Of a stretch of 42,173 bases of DNA, positions 8,535 to 16,822 are shown piece by piece; positions within the stretch are counted from its first letter, which is position 1; every line of letters begins with the position of its first letter. Below the pieces are notes generated by a model. The model ran no database searches and was not told where the DNA came from. It saw only the letters and a list, made by a program, of their open reading frames with translations. The translations under genes and the position numbers were made by a program. Origin of the DNA: Oscillospiraceae bacterium. Its GTDB lineage: Bacteria; Bacillota; Clostridia; UMGS1883; UMGS1540. The DNA lies in the NCBI GenBank assembly GCA_015068765.1, contig SVJY01000015.1, positions 1 through 42,173 of the forward strand. Reading direction: 5' to 3'.

Positions 8535-11453
8535 TTATTTGTTTGTTTCGATAAACCGGTGAAGGCTCGCCGCTATTTCTGCTCTTGTGGCATGGTTCTT
8601 CGGGTTGAGTTTGCTCGCCGTTCTTCCGGTCAAAAGGCCGCTTCCGACTGCGTATTGCATTGCTGCGATTGCATATTCGGAAATGCTGTCAAAGTCGTCA
8701 TAAGAGAGGATATTTGTGTTTTCACCGACGGATACATCGTATCTCTTCCCTTTCGCATAACGGTGTATAATCGCCGCAATCTGTTCACGGGTGATGTTTT
8801 CCTCCGGAGCGAACTCTGTTTCGGATACGCCCTTTACGATGCCGTTTTGCTGTGCCCAGACGACTGCGTTTGCATAGTAAGCCCCCATATTCAAATCCAC
8901 AAACGGAATGCTGCGGTTTGTAGCCGGTTCGTTCTCCAATCTGTATAAAACCGTAACAAACATTGCACGTGTGAGATTTTCATCCGGTGCAAAGGCGGCA
9001 TCCGCCACGCCTCTCATAAGACCGTTTTCGAGTACATAGTCTACATCCGGGTGATACCAGGCATTCACGTCTAAATCCTCAAATACAAGGGAAGGACAAG
9101 TGTGTGTGTCGGTGTCCTGTGTGGTGCCGGTGGTACCGGTTTCTGTCTCCTCAGCCCATTTTGCATAAAGGGTGAAGCTACTTGCTACGCTCTTGTTAAA
9201 ATCGTACACTATGCCTTTATCCGTGTACCAGCCTTCAAAGGTGTATCCTTCCTTTGTGGGTTTTACGGGCTCTGTTACCGTTGTATTTTTCTTCAGAGTC
9301 TGGCCGTCAACCTTGCTACCGCCGTCTGTGTTAAATGTAACGGTATAGTAGCTTGTTGTGCTGCCGCCGCCGGGTCTTGGACCGGTCTTTTCAAACTTTG
9401 CCGTAATATCCCCTGCATTCGCTTCGTTTATGACAGTAGCTCCTTCTACGGTATAACCATTTTCACCAATGCCTTCAAGGGTGTAATTTGTTTTCGGTGT
9501 AACCGTTACCGTAGCAGTATACACTGTATTATATTTAAATGTATCCGAAGCCGCCGGCGACCAAGTAATGTCTGCTATGTATTCTTCTGTTTCAATGCTT
9601 GTTACCGGCGTTTCGTTTGGAACAGGCGCCGCAAGCGTAATGGACGGATTGATTTTTTTCGGAAGAATTGTAACAGAAACACTATCTTCAAGCGTATTGT
9701 CATGATAACTGTCACCGAATACTTTATAATACACTGTATAGGTTCCTGCATTTGTTGCCCCGGGAAGCTCTATACTGTATTCTCCGCCGTCAAGCTTATA
9801 TTGAACAGTTCCGCCGGCAACATTTGTTGCCGCATTTATAAGCGTTTGTTCGTTTTTGTTATATACAAGATTTTCAATGGGTACAGGTGCAGTAACGCTT
9901 GAAGTCGCTTTGTCAAGTGTAAGTGTTATCTGCTCTGCGTAGCCGGTCATATTGTCATTGCCTGCATATTCTGCCGTAAGATTAACATTGCCGGCAGGAA
10001 GCGAGTTGCTTGTTGTATCGAGGGTCATGGTATAATAGCCTTCGTCATCGGCACTGACGGCATCCGACACCTGTGTGCCGTTATAATAAAGTGCCATCTG
10101 ATTTGCCTCAGGTGCGGAAAGAGACATAAGCGTCATTGCTGCCGCCTGACCTGTTGCCTGCGGTTTAATCTTTACTGTAATTGTATCGCCGTAAGTAAAG
10201 GTCGTTTCCGGTGTGCCGTCCTTTAATACCTGCTTATCCGCAAATGCAGTACCCGACTGTGCGATCACAAGACCGCCGATAATTTCTTTTGCATATGCCT
10301 TGTATTCGTCATCATACGTTCTTGTAATTTTTACATCATAGCTGCCAAAGTCTGTCGGCTTTACCGTACCATAAGTACCGTCTATTTTATACTGAATGTC
10401 AAAACCGGTAAGAGTAGCATCTGTCCCTGAAACTACAAAGGCTTTTTCGGCACCATTGTAATAATATGTCTGCACAGCTTCATTGATTGCAACCGACTTC
10501 TTGTCCTGCCATTTTGCGTAAAGTATAGTATCATCCGCGAGTGTGCCATTGGTAAAATCCCATTCATTTATGAAGGTGTTTTCCTTGTACCAGCCTATAA
10601 ATTTACAATCATCGTCAGTAGGAGCGGTAGGTGCAGTTATCTTATCACCATAGGCTTTTCCTGCTTGCTCGGCAGCCCCTGTCCCCTGTCCGCCCATATC
10701 AAATGTTACCGAAATGGTTTTGCCGGATTCGATTACATGCTCTGTATCTTCGCTCGCATTGTGTGTTTCCGTTTCCTTATATCTTACAAGATATGTACCT
10801 GCTTCAAGTCCTTCAATGCTTGTGTCTGAAACGAACGTATAGCTTGTATCCCCCTGCTTTTTGTATTCCATATCTGTGGAAACGCCCTCGATTTTACCGT
10901 CAGCCTTATTTTTAATGGTTTCATTCACTGCCGCAGGCGTTGTCGGTTTTTGCTGAATGTCTTTAACGTATTTGACAATATTAGAAACAAATTCCAAGCT
11001 GTTGTCGGTATAGGAAACATGGCAGGCATATAGCTTGCCTTGTGTCAAATCTTCTGCTCCGGCAGAAGCCGTCAGCAATGATGCACCTTCTCGGCCGCTA
11101 AGCTCGTTTACGGGAACAGGACGTGTAATCGTAATGGTGCAGGAATACGGGCTTTTATTTTCATCCCTAAAATACAGATAAAACCAATCGCTGTCACTTT
11201 CAGCCTCGTAGCTATATATGTCGGAGGTGCTGTCATAAACAAATGTTCTAATACCATCATCTACAATCCCCGCAAAAGGAGCATCAAACTTAACGGCTAT
11301 AATATCCCCTTTCTTTACACCTACTCTAATATATCCATGGCCTCTTTCGCCCCAGTCCGCCGTCCATTTGCCTTCGGCATATCGCACAGAATCACTGTAA
11401 GCTGCTTCGATCTGCTGACTGTTCGCAGACGCATCTACCACCGCATACTCCAT
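8535..11453 (-). CDS. C-terminal part of the surface protein: InlB-type repeats and three SLH domains
   Basis: This frame is open from 11531, just after the amber codon. The first ATG is at 11453, with no good ribosome binding site, so independent initiation is doubtful. Counting from that ATG, it contains two Listeria-Bacteroides (InlB B) repeats, at about residues 240-318 and 699-771, both ending YAKW. Between them are several bacterial Ig/MBG-like beta modules. Three SLH domains cover about 790-970, with FEDLDVNAWYHPDVDYV, FVDLNMGAYYANAVVWA and the YDDFDSISEYAIAAMQYA segment. SLH domains bind pyruvylated secondary cell-wall polymer, so the protein would be anchored on the cell surface. Function is probably adhesive or structural; no catalytic domain was seen. 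Confidence 0.8.
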   Translation of the reverse strand: MEYAVVDASANSQQIEAAYSDSVRYAEGKWTADWGERGHGYIRVGVKKGDIIAVKFDAPFAGIVDDGIRTFVYDSTSDIYSYEAESDSDWFYLYFRDENKSPYSCTITITRPVPVNELSGREGASLLTASAGAEDLTQGKLYACHVSYTDNSLEFVSNIVKYVKDIQQKPTTPAAVNETIKNKADGKIEGVSTDMEYKKQGDTSYTFVSDTSIEGLEAGTYLVRYKETETHNASEDTEHVIESGKTISVTFDMGGQGTGAAEQAGKAYGDKITAPTAPTDDDCKFIGWYKENTFINEWDFTNGTLADDTILYAKWQDKKSVAINEAVQTYYYNGAEKAFVVSGTDATLTGFDIQYKIDGTYGTVKPTDFGSYDVKITRTYDDEYKAYAKEIIGGLVIAQSGTAFADKQVLKDGTPETTFTYGDTITVKIKPQATGQAAAMTLMSLSAPEANQMALYYNGTQVSDAVSADDEGYYTMTLDTTSNSLPAGNVNLTAEYAGNDNMTGYAEQITLTLDKATSSVTAPVPIENLVYNKNEQTLINAATNVAGGTVQYKLDGGEYSIELPGATNAGTYTVYYKVFGDSYHDNTLEDSVSVTILPKKINPSITLAAPVPNETPVTSIETEEYIADITWSPAASDTFKYNTVYTATVTVTPKTNYTLEGIGENGYTVEGATVINEANAGDITAKFEKTGPRPGGGSTTSYYTVTFNTDGGSKVDGQTLKKNTTVTEPVKPTKEGYTFEGWYTDKGIVYDFNKSVASSFTLYAKWAEETETGTTGTTQDTDTHTCPSLVFEDLDVNAWYHPDVDYVLENGLMRGVADAAFAPDENLTRAMFVTVLYRLENEPATNRSIPFVDLNMGAYYANAVVWAQQNGIVKGVSETEFAPEENITREQIAAIIHRYAKGKRYDVSVGENTNILSYDDFDSISEYAIAAMQYAVGSGLLTGRTASKLNPKNHATRAEIAASLHRFIETNK

Positions 11454-11531
11454 CTTTTCATATTCATACCACTGATACGCAGCATTATCTTCAAAATTTA
11501 ATTTTACTGCATAGTCGGGTGCGGCAGGCTG

Positions 11532-13133
11532 CTACACAATTCTCTTTTGTGTAAACTTCAGCGCACCGGTATCTGCCTGCATTTCAATAAAACAAGTATC
11601 ATCTGCACATCTAAAATTGCTCTTGTATTCCGCAAGGTCCGTAAGGGTCGTTCCATCAGCTTCCGCAAAAACGCCTTCGTCATATTCCTTATTTACATTA
11701 ATAGGAGTAGTAATTACAAGCGGTGCTGACAAAACTGCTTTATTATGATCATATGTGAAATATATATCTGTCTCTCCGTTTTCGCTGATATTTGGTGCAC
11801 CGGATAAATTCAGTTTCCCGCTTACTACTATACCGCTCTTGTAAAAGTTATCGGTGTTCCCTGTGATTGTACCGCCGCTTATATGCAGCAAATTACCGCG
11901 ATTAAAATAAATTCCGCCGCCGGAACTGTCCTCATTCAGATTTCCCGTAACAGAACCGCCGTAAAGGTTATATAATGCCGGTTCATCGGTATCACCATCC
12001 ACATAAACACCTGCACCTCGACAAGCGAAATAATCCGTACCGTTGCCGACAATATGTCCGCCATGCTGATTCAGTGTTCCGTAAACACAGATACCGCAGC
12101 CGTCATTGGCGTTTCCGCCCGTGATAATGCCGCCATTTAAGGTTTCTGTACCATTTTCTTCATCAAGCACCCATTTCCCGTTTTCGTCTGGTGTGAATTT
12201 ATGCTCGGTGCTTTGACAATCGCAAAGGTTGAGCGTTCCGCCTTCTTCCACACGGAAAACGCTGCCTGTTGTCGTTCCGGTGTATTCAATCACCCTACCG
12301 TTTAAGCATATATTCACTTCCCCATTGATTTTGATGATTGATGTAGTTTGTACATTGTCCGCAAAATAATAATTACCGTCTGTCAGTGTTTTGCTGCCGT
12401 CCCACGCTGTCCATTCAACATCCGCACACTCGCCTATGTGGCCGCCGATGTCGGTATGCGTTTCACCGCAAATGGGGTGGCTGTGCGGGACAACAGGCTC
12501 GATCTTGACGTATTTGTATGTAGTAAGAGCAGTAGTCTTATCCCACGTGCCTGCGTTTTCGTCATCACCTGCATAAACGCTAAAGCCCTGCGCAATCGTC
12601 GGTACCGTTTTGAAAGCATTCGTGTATCCCTCTGCGGTTACCGTGCCACCTGTGATATGAATGTCACCAGAAGCAGAGATACCGTAGCTTTCATAACCTC
12701 CATCTACTCTGCCGCTGACAACGTCCAGCGTACCGGTACCAGCAATGGTCAGATCTTTGCCAGTAAAAATACCGTTACTGTCGCCGTTGTTTTTATCGGC
12801 TACCGTGACAGTATTCGCACCGATCAGCTCCAGCTTTATGTCAGCATGTCCCACACAGATGCCGTCCGTTGCATCGGTGTCGGTCAGGTTCAGCCCATGC
12901 AGAGTGAGGGTGTATCCGGTTTCGGACGAATAGGAAAGCTTGGCGTTCCATGCCCCATCGCCGGGATTCACCGATGTTACTTCGCCGTCCGTGCCGTTTG
13001 CTCCGTTCGTATACCACGCCACATCGCCATCGGACGCAGGCAAACTACTGCCTGTGTACAAATTTTTGTTGCCGATCGCCACCGAGTAATCGTATAATGC
13101 CCACGCCGTCATGGGCATAAGCGTAAACAGCAT
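11532..13133 (-). CDS. N-terminal part of the surface protein: beta-helix domains
   Basis: About 533 codons that end at the TAG at 11532-11534. After the end of a signal peptide (LMPMTAWA), the first 200 residues resemble the beta-rich carbohydrate-binding-like domains common in clostridial surface proteins. The next 300 residues show repeated short strands with G-G-x-I/V turns (GGIITGG, GGHIVGNG, GGSVTGN, GGTITGN), typical of a right-handed parallel beta-helix of the pectate-lyase-like fold. No polysaccharide-lyase active site is recognisable. The ATG at 13133 lacks a ribosome binding site; the true start is probably at 13179 in a shifted frame. As sequenced it would yield a product without the SLH anchor. 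Confidence 0.75.
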   Translation of the reverse strand: MLFTLMPMTAWALYDYSVAIGNKNLYTGSSLPASDGDVAWYTNGANGTDGEVTSVNPGDGAWNAKLSYSSETGYTLTLHGLNLTDTDATDGICVGHADIKLELIGANTVTVADKNNGDSNGIFTGKDLTIAGTGTLDVVSGRVDGGYESYGISASGDIHITGGTVTAEGYTNAFKTVPTIAQGFSVYAGDDENAGTWDKTTALTTYKYVKIEPVVPHSHPICGETHTDIGGHIGECADVEWTAWDGSKTLTDGNYYFADNVQTTSIIKINGEVNICLNGRVIEYTGTTTGSVFRVEEGGTLNLCDCQSTEHKFTPDENGKWVLDEENGTETLNGGIITGGNANDGCGICVYGTLNQHGGHIVGNGTDYFACRGAGVYVDGDTDEPALYNLYGGSVTGNLNEDSSGGGIYFNRGNLLHISGGTITGNTDNFYKSGIVVSGKLNLSGAPNISENGETDIYFTYDHNKAVLSAPLVITTPINVNKEYDEGVFAEADGTTLTDLAEYKSNFRCADDTCFIEMQADTGALKFTQKRIV

Positions 13134-13197
13134 TGTAAGGGTAACGAGCGGCTGTCAGTTTTCTGCATTTCAATTTCATAAACCCCCCTAAGTTAAT

Positions 13198-13230
13198 TAA
13201 ATGCAAAATGCAAGGTGCTTTTTGCATTTA
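13198..13230 (-). repeat. 11-bp inverted repeat at the start of the surface-gene transcript
   Basis: TAAATGCAAAA (13198-13208) and TTTTGCATTTA (13220-13230) are perfect inverted arms with an 11-base spacer. They begin about 10 bases after the -10 box, which is near the expected transcription start. They could be an operator for a DNA-binding repressor or a protective 5' mRNA hairpin. The regulator is unknown. Confidence 0.55.
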
Positions 13231-13239
13231 CTATAATGC

Positions 13240-13268
13240 AGTATACCAAATATTTCAACGAAAGTCAA
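13240..13268 (-). promoter_or_regulatory. Sigma-A promoter of the SLH surface-protein gene
   Basis: Reading the minus strand, TTGACT (13268-13263) is separated by 17 bases from TATACT (13245-13240). It lies 61 bases before the ATG at 13179, which supports that ATG as the true start. Confidence 0.8.
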
Positions 13269-13373
13269 TGTTTTTTCCTTTTTTCCGGCACATTTTCAGA
13301 ACCCATCGGACGCATCCGGTGCAGGCGAGGCGAAAGCCGCTTCAAAGCCCCCGGGCGGCGGTTTTTGCTATAC

Positions 13374-13417
13374 AAAAAAACTGCGGTAATCCTCCTAGGA
13401 AAGGAAAATTACCACAG
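13374..13417 (-). terminator. Intrinsic terminator of the secreted beta-helix protein gene
   Basis: On the minus strand CTGTGGTAAT (13417-13408) pairs with ATTACCGCAG (13390-13381), with one U-G wobble, and is followed by seven T. It lies 24 bases after the stop codon at 13441 and separates this gene from the surface-protein promoter. Confidence 0.8.
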
Positions 13418-13440
13418 TAACGGTTTCTATACTATCACTT

Positions 13441-14544
13441 TTAGCTTAATGAAATAGCCATTTCACGACAAACGGGCTTCATTGTCAGAATATCCTCCCA
13501 CAAAAATGCGGCTGCCCAATCTGCCCCTTCCAGCGTAAGTCCTGTTTCCGAAATTGTTTGACTAATATCTCCTGTGACGGGAATCATCTCGATATCTACA
13601 AGCACGTCGTTCTGATAGCTTGCCAACACCAAAACGGCCGGTCCTGTCATCTTGCTTAGGGATACCGCAGTATCCGAGAGCGTAATCTTAGCTGTTTCCA
13701 CAATGCCGTATACGCCGTCAGCCTGAAGAATCATATAGTTTTGCGGCAGACCGTTAATCATTTGCGTAACACATTCAGCCTCTGCCGTCAGCGTAAGTTC
13801 CGAACCATCCGCACCGGTGTCTGCCCATACATACACATCACCCACAACTGCATCGTCCCGAATTTCAAGGACACCCTTGTTGGCATATTTATTTGAGCTG
13901 TGCAGCCATACTGCCTTGTTGTTGCCGGAAATCTTACCGCCCGTAATGGTAAGCTTGTTTGTGCAGGTGGTGGAGTTCGCAAACTGACGGATGCCACGGT
14001 ATACCGAGTCAATCGTGCCGCCTTCTACCAAAAGCGTTGCATCGCCAATGGTGCCGTTTGTAAGGCTGTCAATCCCGTACGCCATATCCGTGCCGCCTAA
14101 GTGCCGGATTGTACCGCTTTTTACTGTAAGTGTGCCCTGTGTGTTGGAAAGGACTGCGGAATATCTGTTCCAATCATTGTCTGTGGTTGCAGTCAGTGTT
14201 ATGGCACCGTCGTCACCACTATCCATAACGGTAAGGGTGCTCTTAACATTATCGATCAATCCGAAATTCTTTGTCGTTGTATCTGTGCCGGTGATGGTAT
14301 GCCCTGCAAGATCAAGCGTAATCACCTTGCCCCCTGTAATTTTAACGGATTCCGTTTGTGCAAAGTCAGCCGTCAGTACGATTGTAGCCTCTGTTTCCAC
14401 TGCATCCACTGCCGCCTGCAATGTCGGGAAGGGCACCCCGCCAATTTCACAACAATTCTCGGCCCCTGCCGCCATAATCGGCATGGATGCCATAAGCAGC
14501 ATCGTAAACACGACAACGAAGGCCACCATTCCTTTTCTCTTCAT
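13441..14544 (-). CDS. Secreted beta-helix protein, function unknown
   Basis: About 367 residues with a clear signal peptide: a basic MKRKG start, a hydrophobic run (VAFVVVFTMLLMASMPI) and probable cleavage after MAAGA. The mature part opens with a GVPFPTLQAAVDAV element, which is common before beta-helix repeats. It continues with short beta rungs (GGKVITLDLAGHTITG, VKSGTIRHLGG, VEGGTIDSVYRGI, ITGGKISGNN), so a pectate-lyase-like right-handed helix is likely. There is no SLH domain, LPXTG motif or membrane anchor, so it is probably released. The start could be ATG 14544 (AAAGGA 9 bases upstream), ATG 14553 or GTG 14562. It has its own consensus promoter and terminator. A partnership with the neighbouring surface protein is only suggested by proximity and similar fold. 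Confidence 0.8.
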   Translation of the reverse strand: MKRKGMVAFVVVFTMLLMASMPIMAAGAENCCEIGGVPFPTLQAAVDAVETEATIVLTADFAQTESVKITGGKVITLDLAGHTITGTDTTTKNFGLIDNVKSTLTVMDSGDDGAITLTATTDNDWNRYSAVLSNTQGTLTVKSGTIRHLGGTDMAYGIDSLTNGTIGDATLLVEGGTIDSVYRGIRQFANSTTCTNKLTITGGKISGNNKAVWLHSSNKYANKGVLEIRDDAVVGDVYVWADTGADGSELTLTAEAECVTQMINGLPQNYMILQADGVYGIVETAKITLSDTAVSLSKMTGPAVLVLASYQNDVLVDIEMIPVTGDISQTISETGLTLEGADWAAAFLWEDILTMKPVCREMAISLS

Positions 14545-14590
14545 GCTTTTCATTCCTTTCACCTATTTATGTAAAAATTTATCATATAAT

Positions 14591-14619
14591 ATTATAGCAT
14601 GATCGGCAAGGTTTTTCAA
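14591..14619 (-). promoter_or_regulatory. Sigma-A promoter of the secreted beta-helix protein gene
   Basis: On the minus strand TTGAAA (14619-14614), a 17-base spacer and TATAAT (14596-14591), with a TGC extended -10. This is one of the best promoters in the window and predicts strong vegetative expression. Confidence 0.85.
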
Positions 14620-14698
14620 TGATTTTTTTCGATAAAAAATACGCTTATCCGCACCGGCTTTTTGTCCAAAATTATCACAGAATACATTGTATGCCTGC

Positions 14699-15235
14699 TT
14701 ATAACCAAAGCTCTCTTTTCCCGGTTGAAATCGCCGTCGCACCGCCGGAGAGTGCTTCTAAAACCTCTGCCTCCGTTTCCAGCAGACCTCCTAAAACAAT
14801 GGGCATTTCCAGCTCGCTTTTAAGCTTTTTGACAACCTTATAAACCGTTGCCGGCATAATTTCAATCATATCCGCCTTGGATGCCTTTGCGGATTCGATC
14901 GTGGTATCAATGGAATGTGTGTCTACAATAAAAAAACGCTGAACAGTAAAAACCCCTTCTTTTCTTGCCATTTTAATAATATTTGTCCGCGTACTGATGA
15001 TCCCGTCTATTCCCTGTTCCTTTGCAAAACGAATGCCATACGCATCCTTCCCGATTCCTTCGGCAAGATCGAGGTGTATAAAAAACTTTTTTCCCGCCTT
15101 ATGGACAAGCTCAGCCTGCTCTTTTATGTCCGCAATATTGGGAGCAAGCATAAAGATGATTTCCGCTTTTGACTTTGCCGCAATCAAAAGCTCTTCGTTG
15201 CTTCTTGTTGCCGCAATAATTTTACTTTTCTCCAT
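14699..15235 (-). CDS. glpP: GlpP, glycerol-3-phosphate-responsive antiterminator
   Basis: A 178-residue protein of the GlpP family, an RNA-binding antiterminator with a TIM-barrel-like fold that is activated by glycerol-3-phosphate. Family features are the N-terminal IIAATRSNEELLIAA block, FFIHLDLAEGIGKD near residues 51-64, the GIISTRTNIIKMARKEG segment, and the C-terminal MPATVYKVV, PIVLGGLLET and GATAISTG blocks. It is the last gene of the glp operon and overlaps the DUF1667 gene by 14 bases. It would autoregulate its operon through the terminator hairpin at 18290-18333. No terminator is obvious after it. Confidence 0.93.
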   Translation of the reverse strand: MEKSKIIAATRSNEELLIAAKSKAEIIFMLAPNIADIKEQAELVHKAGKKFFIHLDLAEGIGKDAYGIRFAKEQGIDGIISTRTNIIKMARKEGVFTVQRFFIVDTHSIDTTIESAKASKADMIEIMPATVYKVVKKLKSELEMPIVLGGLLETEAEVLEALSGGATAISTGKRELWL

Positions 15236-15584
15236 ATGATCCTCCTACCGTTTTCGTTGCGACGACCGCACTGCCGAATACGTCTTTTATTATAACATCC
15301 CCAAGGAAAATTGGCAAGTGGGGCTCACTTTTATTTATGATTTGCATTGCCTCTTTTATTTTTTCTTTTGCGATCGGTTTTTCCGTTTTTACCGGTACAA
15401 GCTCACCGCTCCCGGTGCGAACGGTCGTGGTAATTGTACGCACGGGGGCGATGCATTCCTTTTCAGCATACGCCTTTCCACGTATACAGCTGTTGCCTGC
15501 AACGGATAAAACTGTCTCATTTTCAAATTCAGCGATTAGGTGACAGCCGATCGGACAGATAATGCAGGTTAATTCCTTTTTCAT
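15222..15584 (-). CDS. DUF1667 small cysteine-rich redox protein
   Basis: A 120-residue protein with cysteines at C7, C10, C14, C33 and C44 (CIICPIGC, then NSCIRGKAYAEKEC). The first cluster resembles an iron-sulfur ligand set. DUF1667 proteins are typically encoded between a glpB-like flavoprotein and GlpP in Clostridia, so it is probably the third, electron-transferring component of an anaerobic glycerol-3-phosphate dehydrogenase, replacing GlpC. The cysteines are seen; the electron-transfer role is inferred. It overlaps its upstream neighbour by 4 bases (ATGA). Confidence 0.88.
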   Translation of the reverse strand: MKKELTCIICPIGCHLIAEFENETVLSVAGNSCIRGKAYAEKECIAPVRTITTTVRTGSGELVPVKTEKPIAKEKIKEAMQIINKSEPHLPIFLGDVIIKDVFGSAVVATKTVGGSYGEK

Positions 15585-16822
15585 ACCTTCGCCTCCTCCA
15601 CTGTAAAATACAGGTCTTTTCCGTCTTTTAAAAGGCTCTCGGAAAGCGAAATGCTTTCCATTTCACCCGGTGCAAGCTTTACTTTCTTCTTAAAAAACAC
15701 AAGGCTTTCACCTTCATATACACATATTTTTGCGTTGCGGAAAACCGCCGAAACCCGGAAATATACAGTAATATCTTTCCGTTTTGTAATCCGCTGGGGT
15801 ACGGTATATCTTATTTTCCCGTCTGTTTTGATTTGAATATTTATGTTTTCTCCGTTTCTGTTTTGAAGATACGCCGCCGCACTCTCCCCTGCAATCTCTG
15901 CTTCTTCCGATACATAATCCACTAAATCATGTACATGCAAAACGTTGCCACAGGCAAAGATTCCTTCGCAGGAGGTGTGTCTGTCCTGGTCCACAACGGC
16001 ACCGGCAGTTGTTTTGTCGAGAAGGATATTTGCCGATTTGGAAAGCTCATTTTCCGGAATGAGACCGACAGACAGGAGCAACGTATCACATTCTATATAA
16101 TCTTCCGTCCCCACAATCGGCTTTCTGTCTGTATCGACTTTCATAACCGTCACCCCTTCCACTCGCTCTCTTCCGTGGATTTGCACAACGGTATGGCTAA
16201 GCTTTAAGGGAATGTCGAAGTCATTTAGGCATTGTTCGATATTTCTAGCCAGTCCCCCGGAATATGGCATAAGCTCGCATACAGCCTTGACCTTTGCCCC
16301 TTCCATTGTCATGCGGCGTGCCATAATGAGACCAATGTCGCCCGAGCCTAAGATTACTACACTTTTTCCGGGCATGTATCCCTCTAAATTGACAAGCTTT
16401 TGTGCAGTGCCTGCACTGTAAATCCCTGCCGGGCGTGTGCCGGGGATGTTTAAGGCACCCTTAGACCGTTCTCTGCACCCCATCGCCAAAATAACGGCAC
16501 GGGCTTTTATCTGAAAAATGCCTTCCTCGCTGTTTGTTGCTGTGATCACTTTATCTTCCGTTATATCCAGCACCATGGTGCTTAGCTTATACGCTATGCC
16601 AAGTGCTTTCACTTGCTCTTCATATCTTGCCGCATATTCCGGTCCTGTCAGCCCTTCGCCAAATTTGTGCAGCCCGAAGCCGTCATGAATGCACTGCTGC
16701 AGAATACCACCCAGAGCACTGTCACGTTCTAAAATCAGTATATCGCGAACGCCCCGGTTGTAGGCACGGATTGCGGCACTCATGCCTGCCGGGCCGCCGC
16801 CGATGATGACCAAATCTTTCAT
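15581..16822 (-). CDS. FAD/NAD(P)-dependent oxidoreductase, GlpB-like partner
   Basis: A 413-residue pyridine-nucleotide-disulfide-type flavoprotein. The FAD-binding motif GGGPAGMSA is at residues 8-16, a second dinucleotide-binding motif (VVILGSGDIGLIMARR) is near 165-180, and the terminal FAD motif (CEGIFACGNVLHVHDLVDYV) is near 290. The last 80 residues form an extra beta-rich extension. The start at 16822 has an AAGGAGGA ribosome binding site and shares ATGA with the end of the glpA-like gene. Together with the upstream BFD-domain dehydrogenase and DUF1667 it is a likely membrane-free anaerobic glycerol-3-phosphate oxidising complex. The exact electron acceptor cannot be read from sequence. 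Confidence 0.88.
   Translation of the reverse strand: MKDLVIIGGGPAGMSAAIRAYNRGVRDILILERDSALGGILQQCIHDGFGLHKFGEGLTGPEYAARYEEQVKALGIAYKLSTMVLDITEDKVITATNSEEGIFQIKARAVILAMGCRERSKGALNIPGTRPAGIYSAGTAQKLVNLEGYMPGKSVVILGSGDIGLIMARRMTMEGAKVKAVCELMPYSGGLARNIEQCLNDFDIPLKLSHTVVQIHGRERVEGVTVMKVDTDRKPIVGTEDYIECDTLLLSVGLIPENELSKSANILLDKTTAGAVVDQDRHTSCEGIFACGNVLHVHDLVDYVSEEAEIAGESAAAYLQNRNGENINIQIKTDGKIRYTVPQRITKRKDITVYFRVSAVFRNAKICVYEGESLVFFKKKVKLAPGEMESISLSESLLKDGKDLYFTVEEAKV

Larger units (their letters stand above)
8535..13179 (-). pseudogene. Large S-layer-type surface protein gene with a frameshift and an in-frame amber codon
   Basis: Two reading frames (11532-13133 and 8535-11531) lie in the same frame, separated only by a TAG at 11532-11534. 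A third piece, starting at an ATG at 13179 with an AGGGGGG ribosome binding site, encodes the start of a signal peptide (MKLKCRKLTA). It is out of frame by one base with the hydrophobic core, which ends MPMTAWA. Removing one C near 13150-13152 joins them into a 27-residue signal peptide with an A-W-A cleavage site. With both lesions repaired the gene would encode about 1,547 residues: signal peptide, beta-helix, InlB-type repeats and three SLH domains. The rest is free of lesions, so inactivation is recent or these are sequence errors. Promoter and terminator are intact. Confidence 0.7.

Noticed and set aside
11532-11534. TAG as pyrrolysine or a genome-wide recoded sense codon
   Set aside because: TAG is the natural stop of at least five other genes in the window, and nothing suggests a pyl system; local mutation or error is simpler.
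13045-13227. 60-codon minus-strand frame with a strong ribosome binding site in its middle
   Set aside because: Not a separate gene. Its ATG at 13179 is the true start of the surface protein and the rest is the frameshifted signal-peptide region.
13336-13358. GC-rich hairpin-like segment followed by TTTTT on the plus strand
   Set aside because: No plus-strand gene ends near it and the stem is imperfect, so I do not call a terminator.
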